This document shows positions 34,498-43,804 of a DNA stretch of 64,000 nucleotides, one piece after another. The stretch is from positions 186,001 to 250,000 of the forward strand of contig NZ_SORN01000002.1 in the NCBI RefSeq assembly GCF_004366635.1, in the 5' to 3' direction. This DNA is from Roseinatronobacter bogoriensis DSM 18756. GTDB lineage: Bacteria; Pseudomonadota; Alphaproteobacteria; Rhodobacterales; Rhodobacteraceae. Position 1 is the first letter of the stretch, and every line of letters begins with the position of its first letter. The position numbers and the translations under genes are program-made. The notes below the pieces were generated by a model. It saw only the letters and a list, made by a program, of their open reading frames with translations. It was not told the origin of the DNA and searched no databases.

Positions 34498-34513
34498 CTA
34501 CAAACACCAACCG

Positions 34514-34586
34514 CCCATTTTCTTGCTCTAAATACTCCGGGGGGTGAATTGGCCGCAAGGCCAAGAGGGGGGCAGCGCCCCCTTTT
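34514..34586. repeat. Dispersed two-hairpin repeat, copy A
   Basis: A 73-bp element between mnmA and pdxA. It starts CCCATTTTCTTGCT, contains AAATACTC, then GGGGTGAATTGGCC-GCAA-GGCCAA (hairpin 1, GCAA tetraloop) and GAGGGGGG-CAG-CGCCCCC followed by TTTT (hairpin 2). Copy B at 44680-44750 has the same order with different loops. Probably a terminator for mnmA on the minus strand. Confidence 0.8.
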
Positions 34587-34588
34587 CT

Positions 34589-35728
34589 TCACCGTCCCTT
34601 CCAGATCCAGCCACCGCCGAAGACGCGGCTGCTGTCGGGGGCGTAGAACACGCAGGCTTGTCCGGGGCTGATTCCCTCTTCGGGTGTCAGCAATTCCACT
34701 TCAGCTTCTGTCTCCGACAGGGGGCGGATGATTGCTGGGGCAGGCGGGCGGGTCGAGCGCAGTTTGACTTCCAGATCCCATTCGGGCTGTGATGTGAAGG
34801 GCGCGTCCCCCAGCCAGTTGATCTCGCGTATCGGAACGACACGCGTGGCAAGGGCAGTTTTTGGCCCAACGATCACGCGGCGCGCGTCCGGGTCCAGACG
34901 CACGACATAAAGCGGATCGGCCAGACCGCCGATCCCTAATCCCTTGCGTTGTCCTATCGTGTAATGGATCACACCGCGATGCGTGCCCAGCACCTGTCCC
35001 TGAAGATCGACAATTTCACCCGGGTCGGCGGCACCAGGGCGCAGTTTCTCGATAACAGCAGCATAATTTCCATCCGGAACAAAGCAGATATCCTGACTGT
35101 CCGGTTTATCTGCCACGCTCAAACCATGCCGCGCCGCCAATGACCGTGTCTCGGCCTTGGTTTTCAGGTGCCCAAGCGGAAAGCGCAGATATTCCAGTTG
35201 TTCGCGCGTGGTCGAAAACAAGAAGTAACTTTGATCGCGCACCGGGTCTGCAGCACGATGCAATTCTGCCCCAAGCGGTCCCATCTTGCGCTGGATGTAA
35301 TGCCCTGTCGCCATGCAATCCGCGCCCAGATCCTTTGCCGTTTCCAGCAGGTCACGGAACTTCACGCGTTCGTTGCAGCGTATGCAGGGCACAGGCGTTG
35401 CCCCGGCCAGATACGCATCTGCGAACTCGTCGATAACCGAGTCGCGGAAATGCGATTCGTAGTCCAGCACATAATGCGGAAAGCCCATTTCCTCTGCGAC
35501 GCGGCGCGCATCATGAATGTCGCGCCCGGCACAACATGCACCCTTCTTGGCCAGCGCTGCGCCGTGATCATAGAGTTGCAGGGTCACCCCGACGACATCA
35601 TAACCTTCGGCTGCAAGTTCGGCGGCCACGACAGAGCTGTCCACCCCGCCAGACATGGCGACGACGACGCGCGTTTCAGCGACCGGCTTGGGCAAGCCAA
35701 GCGAATTCAGCGGGGTATCATATGGCAT
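34589..35728 (-). CDS. mnmA: tRNA-specific 2-thiouridylase MnmA
   Basis: 379 residues from MPYDTPLNSLGL; a longer reading to 35782 adds nothing conserved. PP-loop VVVAMSGGVDSSVVAAEL, catalytic Cys pair in PVPCIRCNERVKF and the second in the PDSQDICFV segment, and VRDQSYFLF. It puts sulfur on U34 of tRNAs for Lys, Glu and Gln. Single-gene unit ended by repeat copy A. Confidence 0.95.
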   Translation of the reverse strand: MPYDTPLNSLGLPKPVAETRVVVAMSGGVDSSVVAAELAAEGYDVVGVTLQLYDHGAALAKKGACCAGRDIHDARRVAEEMGFPHYVLDYESHFRDSVIDEFADAYLAGATPVPCIRCNERVKFRDLLETAKDLGADCMATGHYIQRKMGPLGAELHRAADPVRDQSYFLFSTTREQLEYLRFPLGHLKTKAETRSLAARHGLSVADKPDSQDICFVPDGNYAAVIEKLRPGAADPGEIVDLQGQVLGTHRGVIHYTIGQRKGLGIGGLADPLYVVRLDPDARRVIVGPKTALATRVVPIREINWLGDAPFTSQPEWDLEVKLRSTRPPAPAIIRPLSETEAEVELLTPEEGISPGQACVFYAPDSSRVFGGGWIWKGR

Positions 35729-35873
35729 TGAGAAAGCTCCGAGAGATTGTTCAAAATATAAGAAAATACTCGGTATTCTCAAGTGCCAGATGCCAATTCG
35801 ATCAACCGGACATTAATCACAAGGCGCGAGTCTGAGGTCATCCAAAGGGATAAGGGTGAAGAAGGACCTCAAA

Positions 35874-36152
35874 ATGTACATCAAGAGAGTTGAAGGGCCG
35901 CGTGCCGTTACCTTGAAAGACGGCAGCGTGCTGACCTTGGCGGATCTTCCGCCAAAAGATACGCGCCGCTGGGTCGCAAGCCGGAAAGTAACCGTTATCA
36001 AGGCTGTTGATTCGGGTCTTTTGTCCAAGCAAGCCGCAATGGACAGATATGATTTGTCTGAAGAAGAGTTTGACTTGTGGCAAAACGCTGTCAGGGACCA
36101 CGGAGTCGAGGCGCTCAAGGTCACTGCCTTGCAAAAATATAGACATGCCTGA
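35874..36152 (+). CDS. sciP: CtrA inhibitor SciP (DUF1153)
   Basis: 92 residues from MYIKRVEGPRAVTL with a GAAGGA site; a GTG 18 bases upstream is less likely. The helix-turn-helix protein shows the family's conserved TRRWVASRKVTVIKAV, ERYDLSEEEF-like and ALKVTALQKYR blocks. In Caulobacter SciP binds CtrA and blocks its activation of G1-silent promoters. It lies directly upstream of ctrA, which makes a combined regulator and antagonist pair. Confidence 0.92.
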   Translation: MYIKRVEGPRAVTLKDGSVLTLADLPPKDTRRWVASRKVTVIKAVDSGLLSKQAAMDRYDLSEEEFDLWQNAVRDHGVEALKVTALQKYRHA

Positions 36153-36167
36153 CGCGAGTTCCTATCT

Positions 36168-36218
36168 TTAACACGTACGGTAACGGAGAGTTAACGTTTT
36201 TGCGAGAGTTTAGGTTAA
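36168..36218 (+). promoter_or_regulatory. CtrA-like binding sites before ctrA
   Basis: GTAA-N7-TTAA at 36180-36194 differs from the CtrA consensus TTAA-N7-TTAA by one base. Additional TTAA half-sites occur at 36168-36171 and 36215-36218. This fits autoregulation of ctrA. The spacings of the half-sites are not exact. Confidence 0.5.
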
Positions 36219-36239
36219 CGCCGTCAAAGGAGAACCCAG

Positions 36240-36956
36240 ATGCGTGTCTTACTAGTTGAAGATGATCCAACCACCTCTCGCAGCATAGAAATGATGCTGA
36301 CTCATTCCGACTTTAATGTGTATTCGACCGATCTTGGCGAAGATGCGATAGAACTCAGCAAGTTGTATGACTATGACCTGATTCTGCTGGATCTGAACCT
36401 GCCTGATATGGAAGGCTTGGACGTGCTGCGTCAAATCCGGCTTGCCCGGATCGACACGCCTGTTCTGATTCTTACAGGTGATACGGATACGAATACAAAG
36501 TTGCGTGGGTTCGGTGGTGGCGCGGATGATTATCTGACAAAGCCGTTTCACCGCGAAGAACTCGTTGCCCGAATTCACGCAATCATCCGCCGCAGCAAAG
36601 GTCACGCACAGTCGATCATCCGCACAGGCAAGATTGCCGTTAACCTCGACGCCAAGACCGTCGACGTAGACGGGCAGACCGTGCACTTGACCGGCAAGGA
36701 ATATCAAATGCTCGAATTGCTGAGTCTGCGCAAAGGCACGACCCTGACGAAAGAGATGTTCCTGAACCACCTCTATGGCGGAATGGATGAACCAGAGCTG
36801 AAAATCATTGATGTTTTCATTTGCAAGCTGCGCAAGAAACTGACCGAGGCCACTGCCGGTGAAAACTACATCGATACGGTCTGGGGCCGCGGCTATGTCC
36901 TGCGCGATCCGGTTGCCAAATCGCTCGAGGTTTCGCGGGATGCGATCTCTGCATAA
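36240..36956 (+). CDS. ctrA: Cell-cycle response regulator CtrA
   Basis: 238 residues, AAAGGAG site. Receiver domain residues 1-115 with phosphorylation Asp51 in LILLDLNLPDMEG and TKPFHREELVARI; OmpR-type winged helix residues ~125-228 with HLTGKEYQMLELLSLRKGTTLTKEMF and a C-terminal GRGYVLRDP. It is the master alphaproteobacterial regulator of division, motility and, in Rhodobacterales, gene transfer agents. Normally controlled by the CckA-ChpT relay; neither is in the window. Confidence 0.97.
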   Translation: MRVLLVEDDPTTSRSIEMMLTHSDFNVYSTDLGEDAIELSKLYDYDLILLDLNLPDMEGLDVLRQIRLARIDTPVLILTGDTDTNTKLRGFGGGADDYLTKPFHREELVARIHAIIRRSKGHAQSIIRTGKIAVNLDAKTVDVDGQTVHLTGKEYQMLELLSLRKGTTLTKEMFLNHLYGGMDEPELKIIDVFICKLRKKLTEATAGENYIDTVWGRGYVLRDPVAKSLEVSRDAISA

Positions 36957-36960
36957 GCAA

Positions 36961-36982
36961 TCCAGCCCGCCTTTGGGCTGGA
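36961..36982 (+). terminator. Hairpin after ctrA
   Basis: TCCAGCCC (36961-36968) / GGGCTGGA (36975-36982), 6-base loop, no T-run. Likely the 3' end of the ctrA message. Confidence 0.45.
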
Positions 36983-37047
36983 CCTGACCGTGCCGCAGAC
37001 CTATCACTTGCCAAATCCAGATGACGTGAGAGGGCAGGGGCATATCA

Positions 37048-39189
37048 GTGACACAAGGCTCTGGTGCAGAAAGCGCTGACTCAAGAACCGCAGTAGCGGA
37101 ACTTGAAGAAAAACAGGCAAAGGAAGAACTCGCGCAACTCGCGGCAATGATCGCGCGTGCGGATCGCGCGTATCATGCTGATGACGCGCCGGACATATCG
37201 GATGCGGAATACGATGCGTTGCGTCGACGCAATGCAGAGATTGAGGCGTTGTTTCCGCAGCTTGTTCGAGATGATAGTCCATCTTTTCGCGTTGGCGCTG
37301 CCCCTTCAGAGGGGTTTAAAAAGATTAAGCATGCGCGCCGGATGCTGTCTTTGGCAAATGCATTCAATGCGCAGGATGTCGAGGATTTTGTATCTGGCAT
37401 CCGACGTTTCCTTGGCCTGCCCGAAGCTGCAGTCCTGAGCTTCACGGTAGAGCCAAAGATCGACGGCTTGTCACTGTCACTGCGGTATGAAAAGGGCGCG
37501 CTTGTCCATGCGGCGACGCGTGGCGATGGCGAAACCGGCGAGGATGTGACCGCCAATGCGCGCACGATCCGCGATATTCCACAGCAGCTGACCGGTGCAC
37601 CCGACATTCTGGAGGTTCGTGGCGAGGTCTATATGTCCCACGCGGATTTCGCGCAGCTGAATGAACGGCAATCTGCGATTGGCGGCAAAACCTTTGCCAA
37701 CCCGCGCAATGCAGCGGCAGGGTCGCTGCGCCAGCTTGATTCTGCAATCACCCGCGCGCGTCCCCTGCGTTTCTTTGCCTATGCTTGGGGAGAGGTGTCG
37801 CAGCCATTGGCCAGCACGCAGAGTGACGCGATTTACCGCCTTTCAAATCTCGGCTTTGTTACCAATCCGCTGTTCAGCCGCTTCTCGACGCTGGAACAGA
37901 TGCTTGAAAAATACGAACAGATCGTCCAACTCCGCGCCGAACTGGGCTATGATATCGACGGTGTGGTCTACAAACTCGATGACCTTGCGCTGCAAGATCG
38001 TCTCGGTCTGCGCTCAACCACACCGCGTTGGGCTATTGCACATAAATTTCCTGCTGAACTGGCCTGGACAGAGTTGCTTGGCATCGACATCCAGGTGGGT
38101 CGGACTGGCGCACTCAGTCCCGTCGCGCGGTTGAAACCGGTGACAGTTGGCGGGGTCGTCGTGTCCAACGCGACATTGCACAATGAAGACTACATTGCGG
38201 GTCGCGATTCGCGGGGCCAACCCATCCGGGACGGACGCGATATCCGTCCCGGCGACTGGGTCGAGGTTTATCGTGCCGGCGATGTGATACCGAAGATTCG
38301 CGATATTGATCTTGCGCGCCGCCCCGATCACTCGGTCCCCTATACCTTCCCCGAAAGCTGCCCCGAATGCGGCAGCCCGGCAATCCGCGAACCCGGCGAT
38401 TCGGTTCGACGGTGTAGCGGCGGGCTGATTTGTCCTGCTCAGGCTGTTGAACGACTGAAACATTTTGTCAGCCGCGCTGCTTTTGACATCGAAGGGCTTG
38501 GCGCCAAACAGGTAGAGGCCTTCTGGCGCGACGGCTGGATCAAGACGCCGCAAGATATTTTCTTATTGAAAGACCGTTTTGGTCCCGGTCAACCGCGCCA
38601 GCTCAAAAACCGCGAAGGCTGGGGCGAGAAATCGGCCCAGAACTTGTTTGACGCGATTGATGACAAGCGCCGCATTCCACTGGCCCGGCTGATCTTTGCG
38701 CTTGGCATCCGGCATGTCGGCGAAACGTCGGCGGGGATGCTGGCAGCCCATTATGGCACATGGCAGGCTTTTCGTGATGCGATGCACGAAGCGACCGTGG
38801 CAGACAGTTCGGCCCATGCTGACCTGATCTCGATTGATGGTGTTGGCCCGGTGATGGCGAATTCACTGCTGACCAGCTTTCAGGCAGAGGCTGACGAGAT
38901 TGATGCACTGGTCGCTTGCCTTGAGGTTATCGCGGCCGAGGCCCGCGCCTCTGACAGCCCGGTTGCGGGCAAGACCGTCGTGTTCACAGGGACATTGGAG
39001 CGCATGACCCGCGCCGAAGCCAAGGCCCGCGCCGAAGCATTGGGCGCGAAAGTGGCAGGTTCCGTTTCGGCCAAGACTGATCTTCTGGTGGCAGGCCCGG
39101 GCGCCGGCAGCAAGGCCAAGAAAGCCGCCGATCTGGGCATTGAGGTCATTGACGAAGACAGTTGGCTGGCGCTGATCGGGGCGGTCTGA
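37048..39189 (+). CDS. ligA: NAD-dependent DNA ligase
   Basis: 713 residues with a GTG start at 37048. N-terminal Ia domain with AYHADDAPDISDAEYDALRR, adenylation domain with KxDG Lys137 in EPKIDGLSLSLRYEKG, OB fold with HNEDYIAGRDSRGQPI, zinc finger with four Cys in CPECGSPA...RCSGGLICP, HhH repeats, and a C-terminal BRCT domain (TVVFTGTLERMTRAEA). Seals nicks during replication and repair. Followed directly by recG. Confidence 0.96.
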   Translation: MTQGSGAESADSRTAVAELEEKQAKEELAQLAAMIARADRAYHADDAPDISDAEYDALRRRNAEIEALFPQLVRDDSPSFRVGAAPSEGFKKIKHARRMLSLANAFNAQDVEDFVSGIRRFLGLPEAAVLSFTVEPKIDGLSLSLRYEKGALVHAATRGDGETGEDVTANARTIRDIPQQLTGAPDILEVRGEVYMSHADFAQLNERQSAIGGKTFANPRNAAAGSLRQLDSAITRARPLRFFAYAWGEVSQPLASTQSDAIYRLSNLGFVTNPLFSRFSTLEQMLEKYEQIVQLRAELGYDIDGVVYKLDDLALQDRLGLRSTTPRWAIAHKFPAELAWTELLGIDIQVGRTGALSPVARLKPVTVGGVVVSNATLHNEDYIAGRDSRGQPIRDGRDIRPGDWVEVYRAGDVIPKIRDIDLARRPDHSVPYTFPESCPECGSPAIREPGDSVRRCSGGLICPAQAVERLKHFVSRAAFDIEGLGAKQVEAFWRDGWIKTPQDIFLLKDRFGPGQPRQLKNREGWGEKSAQNLFDAIDDKRRIPLARLIFALGIRHVGETSAGMLAAHYGTWQAFRDAMHEATVADSSAHADLISIDGVGPVMANSLLTSFQAEADEIDALVACLEVIAAEARASDSPVAGKTVVFTGTLERMTRAEAKARAEALGAKVAGSVSAKTDLLVAGPGAGSKAKKAADLGIEVIDEDSWLALIGAV

Positions 39190-39190
39190 G

Positions 39191-41281
39191 ATGGCTGGCC
39201 GCCCGGAGATTCTGTTCCCACTCTTCGCAGGGTTAGAGACTTTGGACGGGGTCGGCCCGAAGTCGGCAAAGAATTTCAGCGCACTCCACATAGAGACACC
39301 GCGCGATTTGGTTTTTCACCTTCCTCACAACCTGATCGACCGCACGCGCCGCGACAGTCTGCGGGGGCTGGAATTTCCGACCACTGCCACGGTAGAGGTG
39401 AGCATCGGCGCACATCATCCACCGCGCAGCCGCGGTCGGCCCTACCGGATCCATGTGCGCGACAGCCTGACCGAATTTCAGCTGGTCTTTTTCCATGCGC
39501 GCGGCGACTACCTGCAAAAACTCCTGCCGACGGGCCAGAAACGGCTTGTTTCTGGCAAGGTGGAATTGTTCGATGGGATCGCGCAAATGGTTCATCCCGA
39601 TCATATTCTGCGCCCGGAAGAAGCAAAAGACCTTCCTCAGGCGGAACCGGTCTATGCGCTTTGTGCAGGGATTAGCGCGAAACTCATGGCCAAGGCCGTC
39701 ACGGGCATGTTGGCCCGCGTTCCAGACCTGAGCGAATGGATCGACCCTACCTTGAAAGCGCGCGAAGGCTGGCCAGACTGGCGCGACGCAGTTGTAACTG
39801 CGCATCAACCGCACCAGTTGAGCGACCTCGCCGCGTCCAGCCCGGCACGGATGCGGCTGGCCTATGACGAATTTCTGGCGCATCAAGTAACCCTTGCTTT
39901 GGCACGCGCGCGACAGCGGCGCAAACCCGGCCGGGCAAGCCCGGGGACCGGGGCACTGCAGGGCAAGGTGCTTGCAGCGCTGGACTATGCGCCAACGGGT
40001 GCGCAGCGCCGCGCCATTGCAGAGATTGCGGCCGACATGGCGGCACCAACCCGGATGAACCGGCTGTTGCAGGGCGATGTTGGGGCGGGCAAAACTCTGG
40101 TCGCACTCATGGCGCTTCTGGTCGCGGTAGAGGCAGGCGGGCAGGGCGTGTTGATGGCCCCGACCGAAATCCTTGCGCGTCAGCATATGGAAAGCCTGAC
40201 ACCTCTTGCCGAAGCCGCTGGAATATCGCTTGCCCTACTGACCGGGCGCGACAAGGGGGCCGAGCGCACGGCGAAACTTACAGCCCTTGCCGAAGGGCGC
40301 TTGCAGATAGTTGTCGGCACACATGCCGTATTTCAAAAAGGGGTTGAGTTTTCGGACCTGCGCCTTGCTGTAGTGGATGAACAGCACCGATTCGGTGTGG
40401 CGCAACGCGCGGCACTGGCGGCAAAGGGCGAAGGGGCGGATGTGCTGGTCATGACTGCCACGCCCATTCCCCGCTCGCTCGCGCTGGCGCAATATGGCGA
40501 TATGGATGTGTCCGTGCTGGACGAGAAGCCGCCGGGCCGAAAGCCGGTTCAGACAGCGCTTGTGTCAACCGCGCGAATGGAGGAAGTGGTCGCCCATCTG
40601 AAAGTTGCAATGGCAGAAGGGCGACAAGCCTATTGGGTTTGCCCGCTGGTCGAAGAATCAGAGGTCAGCACTCTGACAGCGGCACATGCACGGTTTGAAC
40701 ATCTGCGCGCCACTTTGGGCGAAGGGGAAGTCGGTCTTGTGCATGGCCAGTTACCCCCGGCCGAGAAGGACGCCGCAATGGCCCGATTTGTGGCGGGTGA
40801 GACCAAATTGCTGGTTGCGACCACCGTGATCGAGGTGGGGGTGAATGTCCCCAATGCCTCTATCATGGTGATCGAGCGCGCCGAGAGTTTTGGGCTTGCA
40901 CAGTTGCACCAGTTGCGCGGGCGGGTCGGGCGCGGGGCCGCAGCTTCCACCTGTCTGCTGATGTACGAGCCGCCCTTGGGCGACACAGCGTCGCGCCGCT
41001 TGAAACTACTGCGCGACACCGAAGACGGCTTTCGCATCGCCGAAGAAGATATGGCTATTCGGGGTGCGGGCGATCTTATTGGCACGGCCCAATCCGGTTT
41101 GCCGCGCTTTCGCGTGGCCGATCTGGAACAACAGGCCGGATTGATGGCCACAGCCCAGACTGACGCGCGAAACCTGTTGCAGGCCGACCCTGAATTGACC
41201 AGCCCGCGCGGACAAGCGGTGCGTCGCTTGTTGTGGCTGATGGAGCAGGACAAGGCGATACAGTATCTTTCAGTCGGTTAA
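39191..41281 (+). CDS. recG: ATP-dependent DNA helicase RecG
   Basis: 696 residues, the start two bases after ligA's stop. N-terminal wedge domain (residues ~10-150), Walker A GDVGAGKT at 295-302, the VDEQHRFGVAQR box that defines RecG, TATPIPRSLALAQYGD, and the C-terminal RGRVGRG motif. It remodels stalled forks and branches. Probably in one unit with ligA. Confidence 0.96.
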   Translation: MAGRPEILFPLFAGLETLDGVGPKSAKNFSALHIETPRDLVFHLPHNLIDRTRRDSLRGLEFPTTATVEVSIGAHHPPRSRGRPYRIHVRDSLTEFQLVFFHARGDYLQKLLPTGQKRLVSGKVELFDGIAQMVHPDHILRPEEAKDLPQAEPVYALCAGISAKLMAKAVTGMLARVPDLSEWIDPTLKAREGWPDWRDAVVTAHQPHQLSDLAASSPARMRLAYDEFLAHQVTLALARARQRRKPGRASPGTGALQGKVLAALDYAPTGAQRRAIAEIAADMAAPTRMNRLLQGDVGAGKTLVALMALLVAVEAGGQGVLMAPTEILARQHMESLTPLAEAAGISLALLTGRDKGAERTAKLTALAEGRLQIVVGTHAVFQKGVEFSDLRLAVVDEQHRFGVAQRAALAAKGEGADVLVMTATPIPRSLALAQYGDMDVSVLDEKPPGRKPVQTALVSTARMEEVVAHLKVAMAEGRQAYWVCPLVEESEVSTLTAAHARFEHLRATLGEGEVGLVHGQLPPAEKDAAMARFVAGETKLLVATTVIEVGVNVPNASIMVIERAESFGLAQLHQLRGRVGRGAAASTCLLMYEPPLGDTASRRLKLLRDTEDGFRIAEEDMAIRGAGDLIGTAQSGLPRFRVADLEQQAGLMATAQTDARNLLQADPELTSPRGQAVRRLLWLMEQDKAIQYLSVG

Positions 41282-41351
41282 GTTCTCTTAATGTTCTTGA
41301 CTCGCGCGGGGAGATATGAGAACAAATTAGCAACATACGATGGAGGATGCC

Positions 41352-41453
41352 ATGAACCGCAAATCATACCCCCTATTTTGGCAAGATCTGGCTGGTGCTC
41401 TTGCACTTGGCGTTCTGGTTTTTGCCACGCTTCATCTTCCGCTGTTTACCTGA
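41352..41453 (+). CDS. 33-residue single-span membrane protein
   Basis: MNRKSYPLFWQDLAGALALG begins a 33-residue ORF, with a GGAGG ribosome-binding site eight bases ahead of the ATG. The basic N terminus and a hydrophobic helix (AGALALGVLVFATLHLPLF) predict one membrane pass with the N terminus inside. Too short for automatic gene calls. Followed by a structured, terminated RNA (41462-41549). I suspect it is a conserved small protein of the order, but cannot verify. Confidence 0.6.
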   Translation: MNRKSYPLFWQDLAGALALGVLVFATLHLPLFT

Positions 41454-41461
41454 CTGCCTGA

Positions 41462-41549
41462 GGGTCAGACTGCCGCCATCACTGCCACGTGTTGTACACT
41501 GACCCAGCCTGCCGCCGCCATGCCCGTCCGCATGTGCGGCGGTTTTTTT
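41462..41549 (+). terminator. Structured 3' region with terminator
   Basis: Two hairpins: GGGTCAG (41462-41468) with CTGACCC (41499-41505), and the terminator CCGCCGC (41512-41518) with GCGGCGG (41536-41542) followed by T7 to 41549. Ends the small-protein transcript and may yield a stable 3' small RNA. Confidence 0.75.
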
Positions 41550-41613
41550 GTGTGCATCATTTGCCAAAGCCCGACGTACTGTCTATTTCAGGCGCAGCTA
41601 AACAGGTGGACAT

Positions 41614-42966
41614 ATGACCAAGACACTTCACATCGTGGGCGGCGGCATGGCCGGGTCCGAGGCCGCATGGCAGGCAGCGCATATGGGCGTGCAGGTTGTG
41701 CTGCACGAAATGCGCCCGACCCAAGGCACCTTTGCACATCAGACAGAGTATCTGGCCGAGATGGTCTGCTCCAACTCCTTCCGCTCGGATGATGATGAAC
41801 AGAATGCTGTTGGGCTGCTGCATTGGGAAATGCGTGCGGCAGGCGGGATCATCATGCAGATGGCCGATGAACACGCACTGCCTGCAGGTGGCGCACTGGC
41901 GGTGGATCGTGATGCTTTCGCGCAGGCCGTGACCGCGCGCTTGTTGGCGCATCCCAATATTCGCGTTGAACGAGGTGAGGTCAGTGCCTTGCCTGATGAC
42001 GGACAATGGATCATCGCGACTGGCCCGCTGACCTCGGATGCGCTGGGTCAGGCCATCGCTACCGAAACGGGCCGCGATGCACTCGCGTTTTTCGACGCCA
42101 TCGCGCCGATTGTCTATTTCGACTCCATCGATATGTCGAAAGCCTGGTTTCAATCGCGCTATGACAAGGGCGAGACGGAAGAAGAACGCAAAGCCTATCT
42201 GAACTGCCCCATGACCCGCGACCAGTATGAGGCGTTCATTGACGCACTTCTGGCTGCCGAGAAAACAGAGTTTCACGAGGGTGAAACCGCCGGGTATTTT
42301 GACGGCTGCCTGCCGATAGAGGTGATGGCCGAGCGCGGGCGCGAAACTTTGCGTCACGGCCCGATGAAACCAGTGGGGCTGACCAATCCCCACGCGCCGG
42401 ATGTCAAACCCTATGCCGTGGTGCAATTGCGCCGCGACAATGCGCTTGGCACGCTTTACAATATCGTCGGTTTTCAAACGAAGATGAAGTATGGCGCGCA
42501 AGCCAATGTTTTCAAAACAATCCCTGGGTTGGAAAACGCATCATTCGCGCGGCTCGGCGGCATTCATCGCAACACTTTCCTGAATTCGCCCACGCTGCTG
42601 GACGATCAGCTCCGGTTACGCTCCAAGCGCAATATCCGCTTTGCAGGGCAGATCACAGGGGTCGAAGGGTATGTGGAATCTGCGGCAATGGGTCTGTTGG
42701 CGGGGCGCCTTGCGGCGGCTGAGTTGCTGGGCCTGTCCGCGCCACCACCGCCGCGCGAGACTGCGCTTGGTGCGCTGGTGCATCACATCACCGGGGGCGC
42801 GGATGCAAAAACCTTTCAGCCCATGAATGTCAATTTCGGTCTGTTCCCCCCAATCGATGCCAAAGGAGGGCGGCGCGGACGGCGCGACCGGTATAAAGCC
42901 TACACGGATCGCGCCAAATCCGCGTTTACCGAATGGTTGGGTCATGCAGGGCGCAATGCCGCCTGA
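41614..42966 (+). CDS. trmFO: tRNA (uracil-54) methyltransferase, folate/FAD type
   Basis: 450 residues with an AGGTGG site. GGGMAGSEAAWQAA dinucleotide-binding motif at the N terminus, Cys in EMVCSNSFRSDD, and NVNFGLFPP and GFQTKMKYGAQ blocks of the TrmFO/GidA-small family. Methylates U54 in tRNAs using methylene-tetrahydrofolate and FAD. Overlaps gluQ by 11 bases; both modify tRNA. Confidence 0.95.
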   Translation: MTKTLHIVGGGMAGSEAAWQAAHMGVQVVLHEMRPTQGTFAHQTEYLAEMVCSNSFRSDDDEQNAVGLLHWEMRAAGGIIMQMADEHALPAGGALAVDRDAFAQAVTARLLAHPNIRVERGEVSALPDDGQWIIATGPLTSDALGQAIATETGRDALAFFDAIAPIVYFDSIDMSKAWFQSRYDKGETEEERKAYLNCPMTRDQYEAFIDALLAAEKTEFHEGETAGYFDGCLPIEVMAERGRETLRHGPMKPVGLTNPHAPDVKPYAVVQLRRDNALGTLYNIVGFQTKMKYGAQANVFKTIPGLENASFARLGGIHRNTFLNSPTLLDDQLRLRSKRNIRFAGQITGVEGYVESAAMGLLAGRLAAAELLGLSAPPPPRETALGALVHHITGGADAKTFQPMNVNFGLFPPIDAKGGRRGRRDRYKAYTDRAKSAFTEWLGHAGRNAA

Positions 42967-43804
42967 GGGGCGTGTCACCCGCTTTGCCCCGTCTCCAACT
43001 GGCCCGCTTCATCTGGGCCATGCCTATGCGGCCTTTGTCGCGGCGGAACGTGCGGGGGCAGGGCGGTTTCTTTTGCGCATTGAGGATATCGACCAATCCC
43101 GCTGCCGCGCCCATTTTGAGGCGCAGATTTATGACGATCTGCGCTGGCTGGGCCTGACATGGGCAGAACCGGTCATGCGCCAATCCACGCGCGCATCTGC
43201 CTATCGCGCGGCGCTCGCCCGGTTGGCAGCGCTTGGCGTGCTATATCCCTGCCGCTGCACTCGCGCGGATATTCGCGCAGCGCTCAGCGCCCCGCAAGAG
43301 AATGCGCCCCAATATGGGCCTGATGGGCTAGTCTATCCGGGAACCTGTCGCGCGCGCAGCATCGCAAAGGCAGGGCCTGATGACGCGCTGCGTCTGAACA
43401 TGCGTCAAGCCCTTGCACATGTGGGCGCGCTGTCTTTCACTGAAGCGGGGCCATTGCACGCGCCTGGCCAGACGATCGATCCTGACTGGATGATCGCGCA
43501 AGTTGGAGATGTCGTGCTGTCGCGCCGCGATATGGGCACCAGCTATCACCTTTCGGTTGTGGTCGACGATGCCGCGCAAGGGATCACCGAGGTAACCCGC
43601 GGAGATGATCTTTTCGAAGCAACCTTCATCCACCTCCTACTTCAAGCATTACTCGAACTTCAGCGTCCAAGTTACTACCACCACAGATTAATCCGGGACG
43701 AGTGCGGCAAGCGGCTGGCCAAACGCGATGATGCCCGCGCCATCTCTCAGTATCGTAAAGAAGGGGCAACTCCTCAAGATATCCGCCTTATGCTTGGTCT
43801 GTAA
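42956..43804 (+). CDS. gluQ: Glutamyl-Q tRNA(Asp) synthetase
   Basis: 282 residues from MPPEGRVTRFAPSPTGPLHLGHAYA; the HIGH motif is within it. Zinc-binding cysteines in YPCRCTRADIR and GTCRARS, the acceptor-binding Asp in RDMGTSYHLSVVVDDA, and a KMSKS-like GKRLAKRDDA. It lacks the anticodon-binding domain, as expected for YadB/GluQ, which attaches Glu to queuosine in tRNA-Asp. The end overlaps the convergent hisI by 17 bases. Confidence 0.93.
   Translation: MPPEGRVTRFAPSPTGPLHLGHAYAAFVAAERAGAGRFLLRIEDIDQSRCRAHFEAQIYDDLRWLGLTWAEPVMRQSTRASAYRAALARLAALGVLYPCRCTRADIRAALSAPQENAPQYGPDGLVYPGTCRARSIAKAGPDDALRLNMRQALAHVGALSFTEAGPLHAPGQTIDPDWMIAQVGDVVLSRRDMGTSYHLSVVVDDAAQGITEVTRGDDLFEATFIHLLLQALLELQRPSYYHHRLIRDECGKRLAKRDDARAISQYRKEGATPQDIRLMLGL

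Noticed and set aside
33631..34671. 346-codon plus-strand frame
   Set aside because: Antisense to pdxA and part of mnmA; low-complexity Arg/His-rich translation.
35761..35786. Third copy of the dispersed repeat (AAATACTC present)
   Set aside because: Only the short AAATACTC string matches; the two hairpins are missing.
39233..40186. 317-codon minus-strand frame
   Set aside because: Antisense to recG; composition rich in Arg, His and Cys, typical for shadow frames.
41557..42501. 314-codon minus-strand frame
   Set aside because: Antisense to trmFO and its upstream region, no ribosome site, no domain.
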